DNA of 9,223 nt, from contig WALR01000160.1 of NCBI GenBank assembly GCA_015522765.1, positions 1-9,223 of the forward strand. The letters run 5' to 3'. Made by a program: the position numbers and the translations under genes. Source of the DNA: Candidatus Woesearchaeota archaeon. Its GTDB lineage: Archaea > Nanobdellota > Nanobdellia > Woesearchaeales > WALR01. The notes beneath the pieces are model-generated. The model worked only from the letters and a program-made list of their open reading frames with translations, was not told the DNA's origin and ran no database searches. Of this stretch, positions 1 to 5,700 are shown piece by piece (position 1 is the first letter of the stretch; every line of letters begins with the position of its first letter).

Positions 1-108
1 AATGAGGAGGAGCTTAAAGAGGTTGGGCTGATAGGCGAGAAAAAGGCTCAGAAACTCAGGAAGCTGTTTGAATATGACTACGCAAAGGAGGAGAAGAGAC
101 AAACATAA
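1..108 (+). CDS. C-terminal fragment of a helix-hairpin-helix protein, possibly XPF/Hef-like nuclease
   Basis: Only the last 35 residues are in the window; frame 1 is open from the first base to a TAA at 106-108. The segment ELKEVGLIGEKKAQKLRKLF has the form of a helix-hairpin-helix: an amphipathic helix, a short hydrophobic hairpin with G-x-x-G-x-K, then a second basic helix. It is followed by a short charged tail. XPF/Hef-family structure-specific nucleases of archaea end in this way, with a DNA-binding (HhH)2 domain and a few residues after a tyrosine, so that family is my first guess. Many other DNA-binding proteins also carry a terminal HhH, and the catalytic domain is outside the window. 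The gene converges on dnaG. That it is a coding end is fairly secure; the family is an inference. Confidence 0.5.
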   Translation, partial: NEEELKEVGLIGEKKAQKLRKLFEYDYAKEEKRQT

Positions 109-189
109 AATAAGTCAAGCACCAAACTAATTTTAAGGTTATAAGGCGGAATCTGGCTTAATGGAGAGAAAAACTACTTCTCTTAATTC

Positions 190-223
190 AAAGAAAAACA
201 TAAAAGAAGAAAAATAAAGAAAA
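190..223 (-). terminator. Oligo-T transcription terminator after dnaG
   Basis: Read on the minus strand, the 34 bases starting about 10 nt after the dnaG stop codon are almost entirely T, with runs of 4-5 T broken by single C, A or G. Archaeal RNA polymerase terminates at such oligo-T tracts without needing a hairpin. The upstream + strand gene lacks an equally clear signal; it has only TTTT at 131-134 and a 6-bp hairpin AGAGAA/TTCTCT (165-170 with 178-183). Confidence 0.6.
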
Positions 224-233
224 GGCATGGCCC

Positions 234-1487
234 TTAAAGCTCATTAATGGTTATCACATTGACCCTTGTCTCATTCTTCTTTATGTTTGAGTCCATCCCG
301 ACGACATATGCTGCGTTAACCTTCTCAGCTGTCTGGGCAATCTCCCTGTTAACCTCGCCGTCAAAAACAACTGCATAAACACCGCTGCCAAGACTCTTAA
401 GCGTCGAGATTAGCTCTGTCAGGGGAACCTTCCCGAGTATGTTGAGGCTTTTGTCAAGGATGTACGCCCCTCTTGTCCCTATGAGGTCCTCGAGCATCTT
501 CTTAAAGCTCTCCTTCTCATGCGAAGTCAGCGACTTGGGCCTCTGAATCTGCGGGGGCCTTGGGGAAGCGGAACTGCTTCTCCTTGCAGGCTCTCTCCTG
601 TTGTTCCCTGCGTCCAGATATCTCTTCTTTCTCAGTCTGTCGGGGTTGCTTGATGTCTGAAGCTCCATCTTTGCCTGCTCTGCTGTAATCCTTGAACGAA
701 GCGCCTTATGAATCTCCTTCTTTGTTATCTCCTCAACCTCCTTGCCGTCAGGCGCCTTTGTTACATAGTCTACATCAGCCACTGAGAGAAGGTCCTTTAT
801 TATCAGGTTCCCCCCTCTGTCTCCGTCAACAAATGCCGTTATAATCTTTCTCTTTGAGAGGTCAATTATTGTGTGCGGCACGCTTGTCCCGTTCATTGCA
901 ATCGCATTCTTAAACCCGTGCTTAAGAAGGTTTATGACATCCGCCCTTCCCTCAACGACGATTATCTCCTCTGACTCGTCGATGTTGGGTCCTGCCGCGA
1001 GCCTGTCCTTGCCGTATTCCTGTATCTCCATTACCCTCACGCTTGCGGCTACCTCGTCGGTAAGCTCCTGGCTGTCGGGGAGGACATTGTCCATAAGGCG
1101 CTTGAGCAGCTGCTTCGCCCTCTCAATAACGATGTTCCTCTTGCTTATCCTCACATCCTCTATCTTGTCAATCTTAATCTTTGAGTTGCAGGGTCCAATC
1201 CTGTCTATGACTTCAAGTGCGGCTCCGACAATGGCTGTCTCTGCCTTGTCAAGGCTTGACGGAATGATTATCGTCCCTCTTGTCCTGCCTCCGCTGGTCT
1301 CAAAATTCACCTCTATTCTTCCTATCCTGCCCGACCTCTGAAGTTCTCTCAGCTCAAGGTCTGACCCAAGAAGACCCTCTGTCTGGCCGAATATTGCGCC
1401 TATTACATCAGGCCTGTCAACAACTCCTTCAATATCTATAACTGCATGTATGATGTACTTTGCCGATACAGGGCTTATTTTTGCCAT
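234..1487 (-). CDS. dnaG: Archaeal DnaG-like primase (TOPRIM protein)
   Basis: This 417-aa protein has the length and layout of archaeal DnaG. Residues 1-165 form the archaeal N-terminal domain (opening SPVSAKYIIHAVIDIEGVVD). Residues 172-265 are the TOPRIM fold: the catalytic glutamate is E179 in VVEGRADV, and the acidic metal-binding pair is D221 and D223 in FVDGDRGG. A basic, Ser/Pro-rich linker (about 280-320) joins a C-terminal domain at 325-417. It lacks the bacterial zinc-binding and DnaB-binding domains. In archaea this protein can prime RNA in vitro in some species, and it is an established subunit of the RNA exosome, where it aids recognition of A-rich tails. Its role here, replication or RNA decay, cannot be decided from sequence. 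The ATG start is backed by a strong Shine-Dalgarno GAGGAGG at 1494-1500, six bases upstream. It appears monocistronic: the next gene upstream is 447 bases away. Confidence 0.96.
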   Translation of the reverse strand: MAKISPVSAKYIIHAVIDIEGVVDRPDVIGAIFGQTEGLLGSDLELRELQRSGRIGRIEVNFETSGGRTRGTIIIPSSLDKAETAIVGAALEVIDRIGPCNSKIKIDKIEDVRISKRNIVIERAKQLLKRLMDNVLPDSQELTDEVAASVRVMEIQEYGKDRLAAGPNIDESEEIIVVEGRADVINLLKHGFKNAIAMNGTSVPHTIIDLSKRKIITAFVDGDRGGNLIIKDLLSVADVDYVTKAPDGKEVEEITKKEIHKALRSRITAEQAKMELQTSSNPDRLRKKRYLDAGNNRREPARRSSSASPRPPQIQRPKSLTSHEKESFKKMLEDLIGTRGAYILDKSLNILGKVPLTELISTLKSLGSGVYAVVFDGEVNREIAQTAEKVNAAYVVGMDSNIKKNETRVNVITINEL

Positions 1488-1561
1488 TTTTATCCTCCTC
1501 TCATTCTAGAGTTACTATCTTCTTCACAATAATCCTTGAGAAAGACAGGTGAAAAGAACTC

Positions 1562-1570
1562 TAAATTTAT
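1562..1570 (-). promoter_or_regulatory. Possible TATA box of dnaG
   Basis: On the minus strand ATAAATTTA lies about 75-83 bases before the dnaG ATG. If used, transcription would start near 1540 and give a leader of about 50 nt that includes the Shine-Dalgarno site. It is the best AT-rich block in the right range but matches the archaeal consensus only moderately. Confidence 0.3.
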
Positions 1571-1755
1571 CAATCCTGAACAACAAGCGAATAATGGATT
1601 CTGAGTCTTGCACCTGCATCTCCACAATATAATCAAAGAACAAGCTCTCTGTATTTCAAATATCTTATTATGATGAATGTGATGTTTATGAAAGCCTGTT
1701 CTTTAAGGGATGCGCCCTTTACTTATTGATTTTATTGTGCTCAATGATTATGTGA
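1571..1755. other. Gene-free stretch upstream of dnaG
   Basis: No open reading frame with coding character and no recognisable RNA were seen here on either strand. The only structure is a short perfect hairpin AAGGG-ATGCG-CCCTT at 1705-1719, followed on the + strand by an AT-rich run with TTTTATT. It is too short to interpret on its own. Confidence 0.4.
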
Positions 1756-1763
1756 CAATAACA

Positions 1764-1882
1764 AATTGGCGCCCGGAACACTAACCCCCGGGTTCATGGC
1801 TTGGCTTCGCCGTATGCTCCCCTGGGTACTCTCGTGCCGGGCTTAATTCCCCTACCTGCATACTTATGCAGATAAGGCAATT
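1764..1882 (-). ncRNA. Candidate structured non-coding RNA with a three-way junction, family unknown
   Basis: A GC-rich block stands out in AT-rich flanks and folds well when read on the minus strand. P1 closes the molecule: AAUUG (1882-1878) with CAAUU (1768-1764). P2 is a nearly uninterrupted 13-bp hairpin, 1877-1865 with 1862-1850. P3 begins with GCCCGG (1842-1837) paired to CCGGGC (1776-1771), continues as CAC/GUG across a UU bulge, then by inner stems (ACCC/GGGU, GGG/CCC, CAU/AUG) to an apical GGC-GAA-GCC. Two pairs in P2 (1872-1855 and 1875-1852) are G-U on the minus strand but A-C mismatches on the + strand, which favours minus-strand transcription. A TATA box at 1904-1911 predicts a start near 1881, exactly at the first base of P1. 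I found no T-loop (not tRNA), no 5S consensus, no C/D boxes, no ACA after the stem, and no known riboswitch core. The folding was done by eye; function is unknown. Confidence 0.5.
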
Positions 1883-1903
1883 AAATAGGAGAGTATCACT
1901 TTA

Positions 1904-1911
1904 TATTTAAA
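1904..1911 (-). promoter_or_regulatory. TATA box for the candidate ncRNA
   Basis: TTTAAATA on the minus strand, preceded by a purine-rich BRE-like CAAAGA. Its centre (1907.5) is about 26 bases upstream of 1881, the same TATA-to-start distance seen at the TrmB gene and the 612-aa gene in this window. It sits just after the TrmB stop codon, so it cannot serve that gene and points to separate transcription of the RNA. Confidence 0.5.
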
Positions 1912-1934
1912 TCTTTGGGTAGCATCTCCTGGTT

Positions 1935-2666
1935 TCAGGGCCTATCGGCGAATTCCCACATCATATAAAACTGCTTTCTGTATCCCTCAGCATTTTCCCT
2001 GTTCTTTATGACCACTGCTATTGGCGGGTCGCCGGTCCATATGAAGAGTACAACAGTATCATTGTATATCATTGTGTCAGTAGGGCTCTCATACCTTGCG
2101 GGGTGAAACCTGTAATCGCCAAAGTAGTCCTTAAGGAATCTGCTGTTTGATTTGAGTTTGCTGCTGAATATGCACTTTGCTTTTATCCCCCTCTCTTTCT
2201 TTATGCTCTGCCACAAATCCCAGTAGGCGCCCATTACCTCCCTGAATTTGCCGCTGACTCCAAAGTCGAGGTACTCCCCGTTAGGGTTTAAATTGTCAAG
2301 TATAGCGTCCATGACTGTCCTTATCCCCCTTCTCCCCTGGTACACCCATACCCCCTGCTTTTTGTTTCTGCTTTTTGCGAGTTCTTCGAGTTTGGGGAGA
2401 AGTTCTTTTAAGCGTCTTACCTTATCCTCTTCAAGTCTTAGAAGAGTTTCAGGGAGAGCAGCATTAAATTTTCTTGTCTTTCTAACGAGGACCGTGCTTG
2501 CGAGCCCCTTCTCCTGAAGTCTTTTCAGGGCGTCATAGACTGTTGCCCTGTGTAGTTCAGCTTTTTTTATCAGGGGGCCTGCTGATGTGCTTCCCAGTTC
2601 GAGCAGTGCAAGGTATGTTTTTGCCTCTGCTGCGGTAAGCCCCATCTCTTCCAGTTCGTTCAGCAT
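1935..2666 (-). CDS. TrmB-family transcriptional regulator
   Basis: This 243-aa protein opens with a TrmB-type winged helix-turn-helix at about residues 5-70; the recognition helix is around 38-52 (LHRATVYDALKRL), and the wing follows. A charged helix at 76-100, probably for dimerisation, leads into a C-terminal domain (105-240) that starts VYQGRRGIRTVMDAI. This matches the effector/PLD-like C-terminal part of many archaeal TrmB-like proteins. It is much shorter than the sugar-sensing TrmB of Thermococcales (about 340 aa), and I see no basis for assigning a sugar ligand. The gene is divergent from the 212-aa membrane protein with 89 bases between starts. Its TATA box is about 26 bases before the ATG and there is no Shine-Dalgarno site, so the mRNA is probably leaderless. 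It likely regulates itself and the divergent gene through the inverted repeat at 2697-2718 (inference). Confidence 0.88.
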   Translation of the reverse strand: MLNELEEMGLTAAEAKTYLALLELGSTSAGPLIKKAELHRATVYDALKRLQEKGLASTVLVRKTRKFNAALPETLLRLEEDKVRRLKELLPKLEELAKSRNKKQGVWVYQGRRGIRTVMDAILDNLNPNGEYLDFGVSGKFREVMGAYWDLWQSIKKERGIKAKCIFSSKLKSNSRFLKDYFGDYRFHPARYESPTDTMIYNDTVVLFIWTGDPPIAVVIKNRENAEGYRKQFYMMWEFADRP

Positions 2667-2688
2667 TTTATTTATCAGGCAGCCTTCC

Positions 2689-2696
2689 TATTTAAA
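2689..2696 (-). promoter_or_regulatory. TATA box of the TrmB-family gene
   Basis: TTTAAATA on the minus strand, centred about 26 bases before the ATG at 2666. With the usual archaeal spacing the transcript would begin at or within a base or two of the start codon, that is, leaderless. No Shine-Dalgarno-like sequence lies before this ATG, in agreement. Confidence 0.6.
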
Positions 2697-2718
2697 TGTT
2701 GTCATAAACATGACTACA
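2697..2718. promoter_or_regulatory. Candidate operator: 22-base inverted repeat between divergent promoters
   Basis: TGT-T-GTCAT-AAAC-ATGAC-T-ACA pairs at 8 of 9 positions around a 4-base centre. It begins immediately upstream of the regulator's TATA box and ends five bases before the TATA box of the 212-aa gene. It would therefore cover the BRE region of the regulator's promoter and adjoin that of the divergent gene. TrmB-type regulators bind such dyads as dimers. A dyad placed upstream of TATA could act in activation or repression, and the sequence does not say which. Confidence 0.5.
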
Positions 2719-2723
2719 CATTC

Positions 2724-2733
2724 TTATATAATA
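2724..2733 (+). promoter_or_regulatory. TATA box of the 212-aa gene
   Basis: TTATATAATA, centred about 27 bases before the ATG at 2756. This predicts a leaderless or nearly leaderless transcript. There is no Shine-Dalgarno site before the ATG. Confidence 0.6.
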
Positions 2734-2755
2734 GGACTACTTAATAATAGTTAAA

Positions 2756-3394
2756 ATGCTGTCCAACAAACACGATGAGGATGAAGGACTGGAAAGCCGC
2801 GTGAAGAAAACATACAAAAAGCTCGTGTCTTCAGCAACATTTGGAGCAATAGCGGCAGGCACAGTGCTAACGGGAGGATCAGCTTCCCTCCTTCTGGCGG
2901 CAGGATTTAACATAGGAAACTGGCTAGAGAAAAGGAAGGAAAAGAGAAAGGTAGGCATAGCAGACATAAAATCAGAAACGCTAACAGGTCTGATAACAGG
3001 GATAATGCACCGCAGAGTGTACCGTTTTCTGCGCTCGATACCAAATGACTCCCTGGCAGGCGCCCTAACGAGAGGCGGCTATGTTCTTGCATACACCCTG
3101 CCTTATGTTGCTGTAACAAAGGGGTTGAAATACATAACCCAAAAGTATGCATCCATCCGGACATCTGAAATGGTAAAAAATGTTGTAAGACATCCGTATG
3201 CGGCAATAAAAGAAACAATTATCAAAGGGGTGCTCCCTAAATACGCGAGGACAGTTAAAGACACATGGAAAAACCTCGGACTGCCGCTTGTGGCAAACAT
3301 AAACCTTACACCTCCAAATTATCAGATACCAGTAAGCGTGGCTCTGGGCACTGGTTATAGAGTAATACAGGGAAGAGCATTGAAAAGCGCCTGA
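2756..3394 (+). CDS. Hypothetical membrane-associated protein
   Basis: I do not recognise this 212-aa protein. After an acidic N-terminus (residues 5-12) and a basic helix (15-23), residues 26-52 form a long stretch of small and hydrophobic residues rich in Gly, Ala and Ser (GAIAAGTVLTGGSASLLLAAG), ending in a very basic patch at 59-65 (KRKEKRK). A second hydrophobic segment lies at about 100-122, preceded by an Arg-rich stretch (86-93). A third, weaker one is at 175-200. The C-terminal half is basic, with many Lys and Arg. No signal peptide is obvious. The Gly/Ala-rich hairpin-like first segment suggests membrane insertion, but that is only an impression. The ATG is placed by a TATA box 27 bases upstream. 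The gene shares its regulatory region with the divergent TrmB-type regulator, which is the best clue to its control. Confidence 0.75.
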   Translation: MLSNKHDEDEGLESRVKKTYKKLVSSATFGAIAAGTVLTGGSASLLLAAGFNIGNWLEKRKEKRKVGIADIKSETLTGLITGIMHRRVYRFLRSIPNDSLAGALTRGGYVLAYTLPYVAVTKGLKYITQKYASIRTSEMVKNVVRHPYAAIKETIIKGVLPKYARTVKDTWKNLGLPLVANINLTPPNYQIPVSVALGTGYRVIQGRALKSA

Positions 3395-3430
3395 GTACTT
3401 TTCTCAAAGCTTGAACTAACCGATGCGAAA

Positions 3431-3440
3431 TTTTAAATAA
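3431..3440 (+). promoter_or_regulatory. TATA box of the 612-aa gene
   Basis: TTTTAAATAA, preceded by the BRE-like CGAAA at 3426-3430 (GCGAAA at 3425-3430), centred about 26 bases before the ATG at 3462. The BRE match is the best in the window. GGCGGA lies just before the ATG and could pass for a weak Shine-Dalgarno site, but by this spacing it would lie before or at the transcript start. Confidence 0.6.
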
Positions 3441-3461
3441 TAAAGAGTAATAAAGGCGGAT

Positions 3462-5300
3462 ATGGGTAAAGAAAAGGCGGGGATAGCAAGAAAGATTAGT
3501 GATTATTCCAGAAGGATTGAGAAGCTTGAAGAGGATATTCTTGAGCGCCTTACAGAAACAGAGAGAAAACTCGTCGAGGAGAACAACTTCATAAGGGGGA
3601 TGCTCTCGGGAATTGAGAAAAGCATAGAAGAGGAGAGGGTGAGGAGCATAGAGATGTGTCTTCAGGGCGCCTCTTCCGCAAATGACTGGCTTTTAATGAA
3701 GGTTCTCATAAGGAAGTTCATAGCTCTCTCTGATGTGTTTTATGACGCACTAAGGGACGAATACAATGAGCTGGACAAGAAGGGTTTGGAATGGATAAAA
3801 CCGGCAATAAAAGGAGGGGCCACGTATAAGGGGCTTATGGACGAGGCGATAAGGCTTATCGGGGACAGCGGATTAAAAGAGGGGATAGAGAAAAAGCACG
3901 GCTCCCTCAGCGTCAAGGGGATTGACGAGGTTATCGGCTACCTCAAGGAGATTGAAGGGTTTGAGAGCAATGAAAGCGCAATAAAAGCGCTCATAAGGAA
4001 CAAGCTCACGATAATAATGCAGATGGTAAAGGAGGAGAGGGGCATTGCGGAAGGCATAACAAAGGATATGAAAGAAGAGACATTCACCTCAAAATTTAAG
4101 GAGACAATAAAAAGAGTGCTCTCACTTTATGATATGCTGAAAAAAGAGACAGCCGAGGAGAACGCCTCCATAAGAGAGATATACTCCCGTATGAAACTGG
4201 GAGAAGAGGACAAGAAAATAAGGGAATTAATGGTTCTGTCGAAGAGGAACATAGAGTTCAATAAAAACCTCTCATTAATCTCCAACATCTTTATCACACC
4301 AAAGATGAAGTTTCCAAGCGGCGTGTTCGTGAGCTTCCCGGTGAATGAAAACGAGCTTATGAGCATACTCAAGAAAAAGGCAATAGACAGCTCAATAAGG
4401 GCCAATAAGGAAAAGCTCAAAGCAGGGAGTTCCAGCTTTGAAACCGAGTTTGTCAGCTACTTCGTTAATAGTTGCCCAAATGAAATAGGGGGGAGGGCAG
4501 TAAGGGCGTGCTTTATTTTTCCCATAGAAGAGGTGATAAACAAGAAGTACTTCACATACAGCGAGGAGGACGGGCTGCAGACAATAAAGATTTACGGGAA
4601 GCTCCCCTCACCAGCTAAGATAATCGAAGAGGTAAAGGGCACAATGGGAAGCTTTGATGAGCTCAAGAAAAACATCAATATGAAGTTCAAGGAGTGGGTT
4701 GAGGAGGCGTCAAAACTCGATAACAAGTTCAATGTCAGCTGGGTGGAGCAGGCGACAAAGGAGATAAACAGGGACTTTGTGAAGAGATGGATAAAAGAGG
4801 AAGCAGGCAGCTTTAACGAGGCAAATAAGCTGAGTTTTAATATTGTGCAGTTCCTCGTTGAGGAGAGATACGCGGCATCGCTCATGGATTATCTAATGAA
4901 CAGGAAGGGGAAAAAGCCCGAGTTCAATGAGAGGGCGTACATAGAGGAGATGAACAGGATGAGCAAGGATGAATTTCTTAGTGTGATAGACAAAGTAAAG
5001 GAAAACTTTAGCAGGATAATCTCTGACTTGTCAATGTTCTCTGTGAAGGCGGACACCAGGCAGGAGATAAAAAAAGGGATATTCGTGGCTGACGCGCCGG
5101 GCGCGCTTCCCTGGGAAAAGATATTCAGCAATGAGCAGGCAGACATTATGAGATATTATCACGAGGCAGGATCAATTAGCGAGGGCGTCAAAGAGGCTGA
5201 GGAGGGGTGCAGGAGCAATAAAAAGAAGAGGAGTTTGAAGCCGGCCTCATTCATAAGGGTATTCAGCTACCTGACCATGCAGCCCCTGAACAGGGCTTAG
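3462..5300 (+). CDS. Hypothetical long helical protein, function unknown
   Basis: I do not recognise this 612-aa protein. It has no signal peptide and no convincing membrane segment, so it is probably cytoplasmic. Residues 8-65 look like a coiled coil with regular charged heptads (KISDYSRRIEKLEEDILERL). Residues 70-270 are mostly helical, with long Glu/Lys-rich helices. A distinct, less charged region at about 270-385 has beta character (FITPKMKFPSGVFVSFPV; FIFPIEEVINKKYFTYS) and contains two cysteines (C338, C350). Residues 385-530 are helical again, and the tail (540-612) contains DAPGALPWEKIF and a basic KKKR before a hydrophobic end. No nucleotide-binding P-loop, zinc motif or catalytic signature was found. 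Codon use resembles its neighbours, and the full uninterrupted frame with its own TATA box argues that it is real. It ends only 3 bases from the stop of the convergent operon. Confidence 0.8.
   Translation: MGKEKAGIARKISDYSRRIEKLEEDILERLTETERKLVEENNFIRGMLSGIEKSIEEERVRSIEMCLQGASSANDWLLMKVLIRKFIALSDVFYDALRDEYNELDKKGLEWIKPAIKGGATYKGLMDEAIRLIGDSGLKEGIEKKHGSLSVKGIDEVIGYLKEIEGFESNESAIKALIRNKLTIIMQMVKEERGIAEGITKDMKEETFTSKFKETIKRVLSLYDMLKKETAEENASIREIYSRMKLGEEDKKIRELMVLSKRNIEFNKNLSLISNIFITPKMKFPSGVFVSFPVNENELMSILKKKAIDSSIRANKEKLKAGSSSFETEFVSYFVNSCPNEIGGRAVRACFIFPIEEVINKKYFTYSEEDGLQTIKIYGKLPSPAKIIEEVKGTMGSFDELKKNINMKFKEWVEEASKLDNKFNVSWVEQATKEINRDFVKRWIKEEAGSFNEANKLSFNIVQFLVEERYAASLMDYLMNRKGKKPEFNERAYIEEMNRMSKDEFLSVIDKVKENFSRIISDLSMFSVKADTRQEIKKGIFVADAPGALPWEKIFSNEQADIMRYYHEAGSISEGVKEAEEGCRSNKKKRSLKPASFIRVFSYLTMQPLNRA
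5281..5297. repeat. Short inverted repeat at the convergent gene ends
   Basis: AGCCC and GGGCT pair around a 7-base loop; CCCTG-AA-CAGGG is an alternative pairing of the same bases. It lies in the last codons of the 612-aa gene and just past the stop of the opposite operon. No oligo-T follows on either strand, so a terminator role is doubtful, though a 3'-end stabilising stem for the minus-strand mRNA is possible. Confidence 0.3.
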
Positions 5301-5303
5301 CCA

Positions 5304-5687
5304 CTAAAGATTCATGAATGTCCTGTAAAAATCCATGAACAATGGCCCCACAACAAAAAATGTGAAGAAGAGGACTATAAGCACCATAATGCCTATTATT
5401 ATGTTTCTAAGCATGTTCGAGGATTTCTTCGGCAATGGCTTTTCTGTTTCATTTGTCTGTTGCTGGGGGGCTGGCTGTGGGGTGATTTTTGGAGCGGGCT
5501 GAGCGGGCTTTTCTACGGCCTGGGGGCGGGGCAGTTCGTTCTCTGATAACATCCGCATATTGCCGAATCCGTCGCTCTCAAAAATTTCAAGACCGGCAAT
5601 CTGGGACTCTGACGAGTAGTAAAACCTGGAAGCCTCCTCGAGGCTGTCAAATGTCTTCTCAAACTGGTTATTCTTGACAATGTACAT
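5304..5687 (-). CDS. Small tail-anchored membrane protein, last gene of the pilus-like operon
   Basis: This 127-aa protein has three parts. Residues 1-50 are a small soluble domain with beta-strand and helix character (MYIVKNNQFEKTFDSLEEAS). Residues 52-90 are a flexible linker rich in Pro, Gln and Lys. Residues 93-117 are one hydrophobic helix (NIIIGIMVLIVLFFTFFVVG), followed by a short aromatic tail. With no N-terminal signal, the soluble domain should face the cytoplasm and the protein should be anchored by its C-terminus. The start is supported by a perfect GGAGGTG Shine-Dalgarno directly after the stop of the upstream secretion gene, 13 bases away, so the two are almost certainly co-transcribed. 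I do not recognise the family. By position it could be an accessory or coupling subunit of the pilus-like machine, linking the membrane platform to a cytoplasmic partner (inference). Confidence 0.8.
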   Translation of the reverse strand: MYIVKNNQFEKTFDSLEEASRFYYSSESQIAGLEIFESDGFGNMRMLSENELPRPQAVEKPAQPAPKITPQPAPQQQTNETEKPLPKKSSNMLRNIIIGIMVLIVLFFTFFVVGPLFMDFYRTFMNL

Positions 5688-5700
5688 CTTTTACACCTCC

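Noticed and set aside
161..217. An 18-codon + strand reading frame (ATG at 161) with an AT-rich block about 20 bases upstream
   Set aside because: Very short, Lys/Glu-rich because it lies in the A-rich complement of the dnaG terminator, with no Shine-Dalgarno; chance is the better explanation.
871..1341. Long + strand open frame opposite dnaG
   Set aside because: A Ser/Leu-rich antisense shadow of the conserved dnaG frame with no promoter or ribosome site.
1705..1719. 5-bp hairpin AAGGG/CCCTT as a terminator or RNA element
   Set aside because: Too short, no gene ends near it on the + strand, and archaeal termination does not rely on hairpins.
1764..1882. Reading the GC-rich block as a tRNA or 5S rRNA
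   Set aside because: The ends pair like an acceptor stem, but there is no T-loop GTTCRA in position and no anticodon arm. The motif TTAAGCCC and the overall three-arm shape recall 5S, but the conserved 5S loop sequences are absent and the stems do not correspond.
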